From the NCBI GenBank assembly GCA_011523845.1, contig WTFV01000172.1, positions 1 through 64,000 on the forward strand: 64,000 bases of DNA, read 5' to 3'. Under the pieces are notes generated by a model. It ran no database searches and was not told where the DNA came from. It was given only the letters and a program-made list of their open reading frames with translations. This DNA comes from Acidobacteriota bacterium. GTDB lineage: Bacteria > Acidobacteriota > Vicinamibacteria > Vicinamibacterales > UBA8438. Made by a program: the position numbers and the translations under genes. This document shows positions 25,176 to 34,607 of this stretch, piece by piece (the stretch's first letter is position 1; the number at the start of each line of letters is the position of its first letter).

Positions 25176-26426
25176 ATGGCTGCGTTCGAGCGCGACCACG
25201 TCGCCACGCTGGTGCGGCGGTTGGCCGGGCCGCCCCGCTTCATCATCGCGTTGTTCGGCCCGCGCCAGACCGGCAAGACGACCATCGTCCAGCAACTGCG
25301 CCACCGGATTGACCGGCCAAGTCGCTATCTGGCGGTCGATGAGCCCGATTCGGCGTCGCTTGAGATCCCACAAGTGCCGGCGGGAGCGAGTCCCGGGCGT
25401 TCCCGAGTTCGGGATGCGGAATGGCTCGTGCTCGAGTGGGAAAAGGCCCGCCGAGAGGCCGACCGGTCACCCGCCGGCTCCGTGCTGATCCTGGACGAAA
25501 TCCAGAAGATCCCCCAGTGGTCGGAGACCGTCAAGGGGCTCTGGGATGCAGACCGGGCTGTGGGTTGCGGGCTGCACGTCATCATCCTGGGATCGGCGCC
25601 GCTGCTCATGCAGGCCGGGTTGACCGAGAGCCTGGCCGGGCGCTTCGAGCCGATTCGGGTCACGCACTGGACATTTCCGGAAATGGCCGCCGCGTTTGGC
25701 ATCGACCTGCACACCTACCTCTTCTTTGGCGGATACCCGGGCGCGGCTCTCCGAGTTCCGGACCTCCTGCGGTGGCGCGACTACATCCTGGGCGCGCTCG
25801 TCGAACCGAACATCGAGCGCGACGTGCTGGCCATGACCCGCGTCGACAAGCCGGCGCTGCTGAAGCGGCTGTTCGAGCTCGGGGCGAGCTGCTCCGGCCA
25901 GATACTGTCGTACACCAAGATGCTGGGGCAGCTTCAGGACGCCGGCAACACCACGACGTTGGCGCGCTACGTCGACCTGCTGGAAAACGCGGGGCTGATC
26001 GCTGGGCTTCCGAAGTACGCCAGCCGCCCGCATAGACGGGGGTCGAGCCCCAAGCTCACCGTGCTCAACACGGCGCTGATGACGGCCGGTTCCGGGTACA
26101 CGTTCGAGGAGGCCGGGGCCGACCGCACCTTCTGGGGGCGCATCGTCGAGAGCGCGGTAGGGGCGCACCTGTTCAACACGGCGACCTCCGACATCCGCGT
26201 GTACTACTGGCGGGACGGTCAGCACGAGGTCGACTTCGTCCTGCGACGAGGGCCACGGTTGGTCGGCATCGAGGTGAAGAGTGGACTGAGACCCCGGTTG
26301 TCGCGCGGACTGGAGGTGTTCGAAGCGCGATTTGGGCCACAGCGGATTCTGGTAGTGGGGGAGGGCGGCGTTCGCCTGAACGAGTTCCTTGCGGCGCCCG
26401 CCGGCTACTGGTGCGAAGAGGGATGA
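25176..26426 (+). CDS. AAA ATPase with DUF4143 and nuclease-like C-terminus
   Basis: A 416-residue AAA_14/DUF4143 protein. The P-loop GPRQTGKTT is at residues 28-36 and Walker B VLILDEIQK at about 103-111, followed by the sensor-like LHVIILGSAPLL. The C-terminal DUF4143 part ends in YYWRDGQHEVDFVL and LVGIEVKSG, the D...ExK pattern of a PD-(D/E)XK fold. The family is abundant and often linked to toxin-antitoxin or mobile contexts, with no settled function. ATG at 25176 follows the palindromic promoter; GTG at 25173 is an alternative. Its TGA overlaps the ATG of the NACHT-nuclease gene (ATGA), which indicates translational coupling. Confidence 0.92.
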   Translation: MAAFERDHVATLVRRLAGPPRFIIALFGPRQTGKTTIVQQLRHRIDRPSRYLAVDEPDSASLEIPQVPAGASPGRSRVRDAEWLVLEWEKARREADRSPAGSVLILDEIQKIPQWSETVKGLWDADRAVGCGLHVIILGSAPLLMQAGLTESLAGRFEPIRVTHWTFPEMAAAFGIDLHTYLFFGGYPGAALRVPDLLRWRDYILGALVEPNIERDVLAMTRVDKPALLKRLFELGASCSGQILSYTKMLGQLQDAGNTTTLARYVDLLENAGLIAGLPKYASRPHRRGSSPKLTVLNTALMTAGSGYTFEEAGADRTFWGRIVESAVGAHLFNTATSDIRVYYWRDGQHEVDFVLRRGPRLVGIEVKSGLRPRLSRGLEVFEARFGPQRILVVGEGGVRLNEFLAAPAGYWCEEG

Positions 26427-29400
26427 GCTGCATCGTTCCGCGCACTTGCACGACGGTCCCACCGGACGACGCCCAACAGAAGAAGGATGCACGGTCCCGA
26501 CCGCTCGCGGACTTCCGGCCGTCGCCGGCCTACGTGTTGCTGGGAGACCCGGGCTCCGGCAAGAGCACGTCGTTCAAAGCGGAATGTGACGCGCTCGGCG
26601 ACGAGGCGTGTCTTGTACCGGCGCGTGACTTCCTCGCACTCAATCCGGATGCGCATCCCGAGTGGCGTGGAAGGACACTCTTCATCGACGGACTCGACGA
26701 GGTGAGGGCCGGGGGCGGCGACGCGCGGACGCCGTTCGATACCCTGCGCGGCCGTCTCGAGGCGCTCGGTAGACCGCGATTTCGCCTGTCTTGCCGCGAG
26801 GCGGACTGGCTCGGACCGAACGATCGGACCAACCTGGCCAGGGTGACCCCGGACGCCGACCTGACCGTGTTGCGTCTGGACCCGCTCGCGGAAGATGACG
26901 TCGAGCGGATCTTGAACGCCCGTTCCGGCATCGACGATGTCCGTTTGTTCGTGGCTACCGCCGAGGACAAGGGGGTTGCCGGGTTTCTCGACAATCCCCA
27001 GAGCCTGACCATGCTGGCCGATGTCGTGACGAGCGGCGGAGGCTGGCCGGAGGGCCGTCTGCAACTCTTCGAGCAGGCCTGCCGGCTTGCGCTGCGCGAG
27101 CAGAATGAGGAGCACAGGGCCGCAGAAAGGGCATCAGGAGCGGTGGCGACACCGGAAGATGATCTTCTGGACGCCGCGGGAAGGCTGTGTGCAGTGCTTC
27201 TTGTCTCAGGCGCCGCCGGTTGCGCCACTGTGCGCGATCGGGAGGACGCCGACCATCCGGAACTCGGCCGTTGCACGCCGGAGTACCGGGAACACTGTCG
27301 CCAAGCCGTATCCACGAATCTGTTCGAGGCCGTCGCCGAGGGTCGATTCCGGCCGGTTCATCGGCACGTTGCCGAATTCCTGGCCGGTAGATATCTGGCA
27401 AAACGCATCGATGGCGAGGGGCGAAACGGTCGACGATGCCAACAGGGCGTTCCGGCACGGCGCATCATTGCCTTGATTGCGGGGCACGATGGCGGCGTGG
27501 TCACCGAGCTCCGGGGCTTGTCGGCCTGGATTGCGGCGCAGAGCCAATCTGCCCGGAACGAATTACTCGAGCGGGATCCCATCGGCGTCGGACTGTACGG
27601 TGACATCGGCGAGTTCTCGGTTCGGGAAAAACACGATCTGCTCGCCGGCCTCGGGCGCGTCTCGTCGCGGTTTCATCTCGCGCCCGGGGCGACCGCGGCT
27701 TTCGGATCGCTTGCAGCTAGGGCCATGCAGCCGGCTATCGAGGGGATCCTGCGTGATGCCTGCAGGGAGCCGGAGCATCAGTCGTTCGTCGGATTCGTGT
27801 TGAAGGTCCTGCTTCACGGCGCGAAGTTGCCGGGGCTTGCAGAAGGCCTGCTCGCGCTTGTCTGCGACGACACATGGTCGTCCAGCGTCAATGCGCTGGC
27901 CCTCCGTGCGTTCTCGCGCCACTGCGGGGATGGAAACGAGAAGACGAACAGGCTCAAGACGCTGCTCGCGAACGTGCACGCCGGGGTCATTCCGGATCCG
28001 GACGAAGAACTCAGAGGATTTCTGCTGAGCGCGTTGTTCCCGCGGGACGTTCCTGCATCCGAGGTGTGGGGGTACCTTACGACGCAAGATCCGGAACTGG
28101 TCGGCAGTTGCTGGCGGTTCTGGGCCCATCAGATTCCGGACGAGTCACCGGACGAGGAAGTGATCGAGCTCCTGGACAGCCTGCGGCAGAGCCTTGCCGA
28201 CTTGAGACCGGTGCTGGCGACTCGCTGGGACGTCCGGCATACACCGATGAGGTTGCTGGCTCGCGCCCTGGAACTTCAGGGAGATACAACGGACACGAAG
28301 CGCCTGTATGACTGGCTTGGCGTCGCTCTCGTCTCGCCGATGCGGGATCCTGCCGTGGGGGATGAGGCATCCCGTATTCGTTCGTGGCTGGAGGGACATC
28401 CTGAGATCCAGAAGGCTGTTTTCGCGGAAGGAGTAGATCGCTGCGCCGAGTCCGACGAACCGCGGATTGACGCATCGGAGGTCTGGGATCGCCTGTATGG
28501 TTCGACACTGCCGGCAGACTTCGGTGCTTGGTGTCTGAATCAGGCATTGGGGGCCACCGAGCGCACTGCCAGGTACTTCCTCGAGCGTGCGTTCGGCGCC
28601 ATGATTGAACGGTCTGGAGATGAAGGGCTGTCGCTGGACGTGCTGATCGAGCGCACCAGCGCCCATCCGACTCTCTCGAGCATCTTGTCCGATCTCAGCG
28701 TCTGTCGTCTCGACGACAGCTACGCTCGCCGCCGGGAGCGCCGTGCCGACAGAGAGCGCCGAGAAGACGAACGACTCCGAAGACACCACAGGTGGATTGA
28801 CTACGTTCGCTCGCATGAGGACGCGCTGAGGTCGAATCGGGGAGCTCCATATCTGCTGCATCAGATCGCGGCGGCATATTCCGGAGCGCTGGCCGAAGCC
28901 GACGGCGCCGATCCCGTGGCGCGGCTTGGCAGCCTGTTTCGAAACGACCGTCGCCTGGTCGCCACCGCGCTGGAGGCCCTGCGTGGCGCGATCCGGCGCG
29001 ATGATCTTCCGGACGTAGACGAGATCATCCGACTCCGAGCTCAAGACCGGGAACACTACCTGGCGTTGCCGGTGCGCGCCGGCCTCGCAGAGAGCGAGCG
29101 CGTAGCGTCGGACGAACCTCTTGGCCTTGACGACAGACAGATCCGGATCGCACTGGCGTTCCGCTACAGCGGCGTGTCGGACGACGAGCCGACGTGGTAC
29201 CGGCGACTTCTCGCGTTGCACACCCGGTTGGTCGCCGAAACACTCGCCCTGTGGGCCAGGGCGGAGATCCGGAACCGTCGGTCGCACATTTCAGGGCTGT
29301 CCGAGCTGGCCTACGGCGAGGAACACGCGGAGGTATCGCGGATTGTCAGCCTGCCACTGTTGCGCGCGTTTCCGATCCGCTGTGCCTCCCGACAGTTGGT

Positions 29401-30571
29401 CGACCTGCGTTACCTGCTGTGGTCGGCCCTCCAATACGGCGACCGGGACTCGTTCCGGAGTCTCATCGAACAGAAGTTGTCGCGGGCGAGCATGGACGTC
29501 GCTCAGCGCGCATACTGGCTCCTGGCAGGCGTCATCATGTCACCCGATACCTGGCTGGGAGCGCTGGAGGAGTTCGCCGAGGCCGGAGAACGACGTGTTC
29601 GTCATATCGTGGAGTTTCTCGACTATCGCACGAACGTGTGGTTTCCGATCGACAGGCTCAAAACACAGGCCCTTCGATCCCTCATCCGTGTGGTAGGCAG
29701 GGTCTACGAGCCTTCCAGTCCGTCGGGGGTTGTCACGCTCGCGATGGAAGCGTCGGAGCGTGTGAACTGGATGATCCGACGTCTCGCCGAATCGTCAACC
29801 GAAGAGGCCAGCGTGACCCTGGAAGCGCTGGCGTCCGACCCGGCCTTGAGCCAGTGGCGGGCAGAGTTGGTCCGGGCACGGGACGACCAGCGCGTCGTCC
29901 GTCGCGACGCCGCCTACCGGCATCCCGACGTCGAACAGGTCTGCCGGACTCTGGACGACGGGCTGCCGGCGAATGCCGCCGACCTGGCGGCGCTCGTCAC
30001 CGACCGCCTGGGCGAACTCGGCGGTCGGATCCGGAAGGGCAACACCGACGACTGGCGCCAGTGCTGGAACGAAGACCAGCACGGCCGTCCGCGCGAACCA
30101 AAGCACGAGGAATCCTGCCGGGACGCGCTGCTGTCGGATCTGCGGCAGTGTCTTCCGGAGGAGCTCGATGCCCAACCGGAAGGGCATTACGCCAACGACA
30201 AGCGGGCGGACATCCGCATCTCGTGCCGGGATTTCCAGATTCCGGTCGAGATCAAGAAGAACTCGCATCCGAGGCTCTGGAGCGCGCTTCAAGATCAGTT
30301 GATCGCCCGCTACACCCGCGACCCGGCGACGGACGGGTACGGGATCTACCTGGTGTTGTGGTTCGGCGAGGTCGATGGGCATCGCACGCCGCCGCCTCCG
30401 TCCGGCATCCGTCCGGATGGACCCGAGGCACTGAAGGCGCGCCTGGAAGAGGCACTGACGCCGGAAGAGGCGCGCAAGATCTCGGTCTGCGTGATCAACG
30501 TCAGCGCACCGTCCGCCAAGCCGCAACAGGCGATCGTTGCCGCGTTCCGACAGGTTCCGCGCAGCCGGTAG
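26423..30571 (+). CDS. Giant NACHT-like NTPase with helical repeats and C-terminal PD-(D/E)XK nuclease
   Basis: A 1,382-residue protein of STAND/NACHT type. The start is set by the ATGA overlap with the ATPase gene and a GAAGAGGG upstream. The P-loop LLGDPGSGKST is at about 39-49 and the NACHT-style Walker B LFIDGLDEV at about 86-94; SCREADWL follows where sensor 1 is expected, and the winged-helix-like part runs to about 330. Residues of about 350-1180 are Leu/Ala/Arg-rich helices with a very basic patch (RRRERRADRERREDERLRR), probably a repeat sensor. Near 1262 Asp (KRADIRIS) and 1275-1278 (VEIKK) form a predicted nuclease D...ExK site. Known STAND defence proteins of Avs type usually carry the effector at the N-terminus; here it is C-terminal. 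A phage-defence role is inference. Confidence 0.85.
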   Translation: MSCIVPRTCTTVPPDDAQQKKDARSRPLADFRPSPAYVLLGDPGSGKSTSFKAECDALGDEACLVPARDFLALNPDAHPEWRGRTLFIDGLDEVRAGGGDARTPFDTLRGRLEALGRPRFRLSCREADWLGPNDRTNLARVTPDADLTVLRLDPLAEDDVERILNARSGIDDVRLFVATAEDKGVAGFLDNPQSLTMLADVVTSGGGWPEGRLQLFEQACRLALREQNEEHRAAERASGAVATPEDDLLDAAGRLCAVLLVSGAAGCATVRDREDADHPELGRCTPEYREHCRQAVSTNLFEAVAEGRFRPVHRHVAEFLAGRYLAKRIDGEGRNGRRCQQGVPARRIIALIAGHDGGVVTELRGLSAWIAAQSQSARNELLERDPIGVGLYGDIGEFSVREKHDLLAGLGRVSSRFHLAPGATAAFGSLAARAMQPAIEGILRDACREPEHQSFVGFVLKVLLHGAKLPGLAEGLLALVCDDTWSSSVNALALRAFSRHCGDGNEKTNRLKTLLANVHAGVIPDPDEELRGFLLSALFPRDVPASEVWGYLTTQDPELVGSCWRFWAHQIPDESPDEEVIELLDSLRQSLADLRPVLATRWDVRHTPMRLLARALELQGDTTDTKRLYDWLGVALVSPMRDPAVGDEASRIRSWLEGHPEIQKAVFAEGVDRCAESDEPRIDASEVWDRLYGSTLPADFGAWCLNQALGATERTARYFLERAFGAMIERSGDEGLSLDVLIERTSAHPTLSSILSDLSVCRLDDSYARRRERRADRERREDERLRRHHRWIDYVRSHEDALRSNRGAPYLLHQIAAAYSGALAEADGADPVARLGSLFRNDRRLVATALEALRGAIRRDDLPDVDEIIRLRAQDREHYLALPVRAGLAESERVASDEPLGLDDRQIRIALAFRYSGVSDDEPTWYRRLLALHTRLVAETLALWARAEIRNRRSHISGLSELAYGEEHAEVSRIVSLPLLRAFPIRCASRQLVDLRYLLWSALQYGDRDSFRSLIEQKLSRASMDVAQRAYWLLAGVIMSPDTWLGALEEFAEAGERRVRHIVEFLDYRTNVWFPIDRLKTQALRSLIRVVGRVYEPSSPSGVVTLAMEASERVNWMIRRLAESSTEEASVTLEALASDPALSQWRAELVRARDDQRVVRRDAAYRHPDVEQVCRTLDDGLPANAADLAALVTDRLGELGGRIRKGNTDDWRQCWNEDQHGRPREPKHEESCRDALLSDLRQCLPEELDAQPEGHYANDKRADIRISCRDFQIPVEIKKNSHPRLWSALQDQLIARYTRDPATDGYGIYLVLWFGEVDGHRTPPPPSGIRPDGPEALKARLEEALTPEEARKISVCVINVSAPSAKPQQAIVAAFRQVPRSR

Positions 30572-30669
30572 TCGGAGATGACGGGGCCTGCTCTGGCCGT
30601 GGGATCAGGCGGCCGGCCGGTTGACGCCGGCGCCCCGGGACACAGGCGGGTCGCGATCGCGCGCTCCGG

Positions 30670-31665
30670 TTACCCGTTCAGGTCGACCACCCCCCGGCCC
30701 ACCATCTGCCCGGCGAGGATGCGGTCGATGGCGCCCGACAGCGTGTCGAGCGTGAGCGGTTCCGCAAGTTCGTCGAGTCGGTCGAGCTTCCACGGCCCGG
30801 CCAGCTTGTTCCAGATTTCCGCCTTCTGCGCCAGCGGCAGCTCCACCGAGTCGACGCCGAGCAGGTTGACGTGGCGCAGGATGAACGGAAACACCGTGGC
30901 GGGGATCTCCGGCGACGCCACCAGGCCGCACGCGGCGAGGCTCGCCCCGTAGCGCAACGCCTTGATCGCGTTGAACAGGATGGGCCCGCCCACGGTGTCG
31001 ACGGCGCCGCCCCACCGGGGCTTCAGCAGCGGCCGATCCACACCCTTCGATGCATCCTCGCGCGACAGGATCTCCCGCGCGCCGAGGCTGCGCAGGAAGT
31101 CGTGGCTCGACGCCTTGCCGGTGACCGCGTGCACCTCGTAACCGAGATGCGCGAGCAGCTTGACGGCGATCGAGCCCACACCGCCGGTGGCGCCGGTGAC
31201 GAGCACGGGGCCGCCGTCCGGCCGCATGCCGGCCCCTTCCAGCTTGTGTACGCACAGTGCGGCGGTGAAGCCGGCGGTCCCGAGGATCATGCTGGAGCGG
31301 GCGTCGAGGCCGTCCGGCAACGGGATGGCCCAGCCGGCGGGAATGCGGATCCTCTGGCCGAATCCCCCCGGCGTGTTCATCCCGAGGTCGAAGCCGATGG
31401 CGATGACCGCGTCCCCCGGCGCGAAGTCGCTCGACGACGACTCGACGACGGTCCCCGCCGCGTCGATGCCCGGGGTGTGGGGGAAGTTGCGGGTGACGCC
31501 CGGGTTCCCCGTCGCCGAGAGCCCGTCCTTGTAGTTGAGCGACGAGAACTCCACGTCGACCAGGAGGTCACCGTCGGGAAGCTCGGCGACGTCCCGCTCG
31601 ACGATGCTGCGCGGAAACTGCCGATCCTCCGTCTTCTCGACCCGGAACGCGCGAAACGCCGTCAT
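30670..31665 (-). CDS. acuI: YhdH/AcuI-type NADPH-dependent oxidoreductase
   Basis: A 331-residue MDR protein of the YhdH/AcuI (acrylyl-CoA reductase-like) subfamily. Marks include FSSLNYKDGLSATG, TPGIDAAGTV, a TAGFTAALCVHKLE segment and the cofactor motif VTGATGGVGSIAVKLLAHLGY, then ASSHDFLRSLGA. The ending VVDLNG is characteristic of the subfamily. AcuI reduces acryloyl-CoA to propionyl-CoA with NADPH; whether this protein uses that substrate is not shown. ATG at 31665 with GGAGAAG upstream is a clear start. Monocistronic, convergent with the NACHT-nuclease gene. Confidence 0.88.
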   Translation of the reverse strand: MTAFRAFRVEKTEDRQFPRSIVERDVAELPDGDLLVDVEFSSLNYKDGLSATGNPGVTRNFPHTPGIDAAGTVVESSSSDFAPGDAVIAIGFDLGMNTPGGFGQRIRIPAGWAIPLPDGLDARSSMILGTAGFTAALCVHKLEGAGMRPDGGPVLVTGATGGVGSIAVKLLAHLGYEVHAVTGKASSHDFLRSLGAREILSREDASKGVDRPLLKPRWGGAVDTVGGPILFNAIKALRYGASLAACGLVASPEIPATVFPFILRHVNLLGVDSVELPLAQKAEIWNKLAGPWKLDRLDELAEPLTLDTLSGAIDRILAGQMVGRGVVDLNG

Positions 31666-31823
31666 CTCTTCTCCTTCCGTGAAGCTCCCGCGCCGACGCG
31701 CGCAAATCCAGGCCATCGGTGCGCCCGTCGTGAAATCCAGTGCTCGTGGCGGGAGCCGGTGCGACCAGCGCGCGGATCCTCTGCGTCATGGTGCTGGTTG
31801 GAGCATATCCAAGTATGGGTAAT

Positions 31824-32081
31824 ATGGTCAGCTTGAAGACCACGCTCGACATTCGGGACGAGCTGCTGGTGCGGGCGAAACGACACGCGCGGGCGACGGG
31901 CCGTCCGCTGCGCGCCGTCGTCGAAGAGGGGTTGCGCCAGGTACTTGCCGGTCGCAGCGCCCGGCAGCGGTACCGCCTGCCCGACCTGAGCACGGGGAAG
32001 GCGGACGGCCCCGATCCGCTTGAAGCCTATTCCTGGCAGGACCTGCGCGCGATCATCTACGGAGATCCGGAATCCCGGTGA
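31824..32081 (+). CDS. VapB-type antitoxin next to a broken vapC
   Basis: An 85-residue ribbon-helix-helix antitoxin: SLKTTLDIRDELLVRAKRHA (strand and helix 1), TGRPLRAVVEEGLRQVL (helix 2) and a C-terminal tail with DPLEAYSWQDLRAIIYGD. I start at the ATG at 31824; another in-frame ATG lies nine bases earlier. The stop overlaps the GTG of the vapC remnant as GTGA, the coupling expected of an intact vapBC pair. With the toxin destroyed, it is now an unneeded or repurposed repressor. Confidence 0.85.
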   Translation: MVSLKTTLDIRDELLVRAKRHARATGRPLRAVVEEGLRQVLAGRSARQRYRLPDLSTGKADGPDPLEAYSWQDLRAIIYGDPESR

Positions 32082-32180
32082 TTGCCGTCGACACCAACAT
32101 CCTCGTCTACGCCCACCGGAGGAGTCACGGGCGCACGATGCGGCTCGCGCCGTGGTGCCTTCGAGTTCCCTCGGCCCACC
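32078..32180 (+). pseudogene. vapC remnant, frameshifted and truncated
   Basis: From the GTG at 32078 the frame reads VIAVDTNILVYAHR, the N-terminal strand of a PIN-domain toxin with its first catalytic Asp. The natural continuation (EESRAHDAARAV) appears in another frame from about 32119, so one base has been lost. Similarity stops at about 32160 with a Pro-rich run, and the rest of the PIN domain is missing. Confidence 0.75.
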
Positions 32181-32261
32181 CGGCCCACCGCGCCCACCGC
32201 GAGATCCTTCCGTGCGGACGGAGTACGATGGATTCTGGAGCATGAGAGAGTCGAGGTGACC

Positions 32262-33206
32262 ATGGACCCCACTCGTCGTCGCAAGCCGCAACTCGCCGGC
32301 CGCGTCCGGACAGCCGCGCTGTGCGCCGCGCTGGTCCTGGCGGGCGCGGCAGCGGCGATGCCCGCCGCCGTGCAGAGGGTCGAGCTGGCATGGAAGCTGG
32401 AGGCCGGAACCGACCTCGTCTACCGCGAGTCGCAACAAGTCGAGACCGAGTTGCCGCAAGGCATGGGAAGGTCGGCCATCATGCGCTCGGGCAGTACGCA
32501 GCGGTGGAGCGTGCTGGAAGTCGACGGCGACGGCAACGTCACCGTGCGCTTGACCACCGAGCAGGCGCACATGAACCTCGATGGGCCGCTGGGAGCGACC
32601 AGTGTCGACTCGGCCGATCAGGGCGGTTCGGGGGCGTTTCTCGATGCGGTTGCCGGCACGAGTTACACGGTCGTTCTCGATCCGCGGGGAGTGGTGGTCG
32701 AGACGTCCGGCCTCGAAGAAATGCGCGAGGAGCTGCGCGAACAGATGCGGAACCTGTCCAGCCCCAGCCTGGCGATGCTCGACGGCATGCTCAGTGACGA
32801 AGCGCTGCACAGCCAGTGGGCGCCGGGATCTCTTGCACTGCCCACCGGGCCGGTCGGCGTCGGTTCGACGTGGGACAGCGACTTCACGTCACCGATCCCC
32901 GGCTTCGGGTCGATGACGGTCGCTACCTCCTACCGCGTCGACTCCATCGACGGAGACCTCGTCGTCATCAGCAGCTCCGGAACGATGTCCCTGCCGGACG
33001 GCGCCGCCGACCCCCTGTCGTCCGTCCCGGTGCAGTTCGGCGACACGACGATAGTCGGGTCCAGCCGCTTCGATGCGGGCAAGGGGTTGCTCCTGGGCAC
33101 GGAGAGCACCATGCGTGTCGAAATGACCATGGCAATCGTTGGCCAGGAGATCGTCACCGAGATGGTCATGACGACGACCCTGGAGCTCATCGAAGGAGGC
33201 GACTGA
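32262..33206 (+). CDS. Secreted protein of unknown function (DUF6263-like)
   Basis: ATG at 32262 with GAGG six bases upstream. The 314-residue product has a basic N-terminus and signal peptide (TAALCAALVLAGAAAAMPA). The mature part is beta-rich with a duplicated look: LAWKLEAGTDLVYRESQQVE, then RWSVLEVDGDGNVTVRLTTE, later VGSTWDSDFTSPIPG and ESTMRVEMTMAIVGQ. The pattern resembles DUF6263-type exported proteins, which are built around lipid- or ligand-binding beta barrels, but the match is from memory. It stands alone between the vapBC remnant and the second DUF4143 gene. Confidence 0.75.
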   Translation: MDPTRRRKPQLAGRVRTAALCAALVLAGAAAAMPAAVQRVELAWKLEAGTDLVYRESQQVETELPQGMGRSAIMRSGSTQRWSVLEVDGDGNVTVRLTTEQAHMNLDGPLGATSVDSADQGGSGAFLDAVAGTSYTVVLDPRGVVVETSGLEEMREELREQMRNLSSPSLAMLDGMLSDEALHSQWAPGSLALPTGPVGVGSTWDSDFTSPIPGFGSMTVATSYRVDSIDGDLVVISSSGTMSLPDGAADPLSSVPVQFGDTTIVGSSRFDAGKGLLLGTESTMRVEMTMAIVGQEIVTEMVMTTTLELIEGGD

Positions 33207-33398
33207 CCTGCAACCGACGCGCAAGAGGCAGACGAATCGGCTCAGCCGCCGGCCGCCTGAGCGGAGCGGGTTGCTGCAGACTTTCGCGATCCTCGGCGCT
33301 GTCCTCGCGATGTTGCGACTACTGGCGGGGGGCGGACCGATCTCCCGAATCGCAAGTGGAATTGCGTCTGGTCTCGCTATATGTAGGCATGGCATCAT

Positions 33399-34478
33399 AT
33401 GGTTCGTCGAGGCTACTGGATCGACAGGATTGAGTGGCTGTGGCGCGAGAGGTCGGTGGTCTGGCTGTCCGGAGTCCGTCGAGTCGGCAAGACCTTCCTG
33501 TGCCGGTCCTTGCCCGACGTCGAGTACCTCGACTGCGAGCTGCCGAGCACGCGCCGCCGGTTCGAGGACCCCGAGCGGTTTCTCCGGGACCTCCGGGGCC
33601 GCAGAATCGTCGTCGACGAGATCCAGCGCCTTCGGAATCCCTCCGAGCTGCTCAAGATAGCCGCGGACTACCATCCCGAGACACGCGTCATCGCCACCGG
33701 GTCTTCTTCCCTGGGCGTTTCGAGGCGCTTCCGCGACACGCTCACCGGTCGCAAGCGCGACCTCCGCCTGACGCCGATGATCCTGCAGGACGAGCAGGAG
33801 TTCGGCTCCCGCGGCATCGATCACCGGTTCCAGCACGGCGGTCTGCCGCCGTTCTTTCTCGCCGCGGAGGCGCCCGAGCGCGGATTCCAGGAGTGGCTCG
33901 ATTCCTACTGGGCCCGGGACATCCAGGAGCTGTTCCGTTTGGAGCGCCGCTGGTCGTTCCTGCGGTTCGTCGAGCTGGTGCTCGCCCGGAGCGGCGGCGT
34001 CTTCGAGGCCACACGGTTCGCGCGTCCCTGCGAGATCAGCCGCACGACCGTCGTCAACTATCTGCGAGTTCTCGAAGACACCTTCGTCGTGCAGGTGGTG
34101 AGACCGTACAGCGCGCGCCGCGCTTCGGAGATCGTGGCGGCGCCCAAGGTCTACGGTTTCGATACCGGGTTCGTCTGTGTGTTCAAGGGATGGGATCGCC
34201 TGCGGGACGAGGACAGGGGAGGGTTGTGGGAGCACTACGTGCTCAACGAGTACCTGGCCCGCGCCCAGGACGACCGCGTGCGGTACTGGCGGGACAAGCG
34301 GGGGCACGAGATCGATTTCGTCCTCGTCCGCAGAGACGGCTCCGCGGTGGCGATCGAGTGCAAATGGCGGGCGGCGGGCTTCGATGCGCGCAACATGAAG
34401 GCCTTCCGCTCCCGTCATCCCGCAGGCGACAACTTCGTCGTGACCGACGATACCGATGCCTCGTACGTCCGCGACTAG
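33399..34478 (+). CDS. Second AAA ATPase with DUF4143
   Basis: A 359-residue relative of the ATPase at 25176. P-loop SGVRRVGKT at about 24-32, Walker B RIVVDEIQRL at about 69-78, sensor-like VIATGSSSLGV, a winged-helix-like stretch (CEISRTTVVNYLRVLEDTF) and the C-terminal YWRDKRGHEIDFVL and AVAIECKW, the D...ExK-like pair. The overall length is shorter than the first copy and the ligand-facing parts differ, so it belongs to a different DUF4143 subgroup. The upstream bases (ctatatgtaggcatggcatc, then atatgg) are AT-richer than their surroundings and may hold the promoter. It has no NACHT partner. Confidence 0.9.
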   Translation: MVRRGYWIDRIEWLWRERSVVWLSGVRRVGKTFLCRSLPDVEYLDCELPSTRRRFEDPERFLRDLRGRRIVVDEIQRLRNPSELLKIAADYHPETRVIATGSSSLGVSRRFRDTLTGRKRDLRLTPMILQDEQEFGSRGIDHRFQHGGLPPFFLAAEAPERGFQEWLDSYWARDIQELFRLERRWSFLRFVELVLARSGGVFEATRFARPCEISRTTVVNYLRVLEDTFVVQVVRPYSARRASEIVAAPKVYGFDTGFVCVFKGWDRLRDEDRGGLWEHYVLNEYLARAQDDRVRYWRDKRGHEIDFVLVRRDGSAVAIECKWRAAGFDARNMKAFRSRHPAGDNFVVTDDTDASYVRD

Positions 34479-34607
34479 GGTGGGGTAGAGATCCGATTCG
34501 TCGACCTGCCCGAGCTGATCCGCCGCGTCGCCATCGGCGCGCAGGGCGTTCCGCGGGCGGGCCTGTCGGAAACGACTTCCGGCAGCGGCGGGGCTCCCGG
34601 CCGATAA

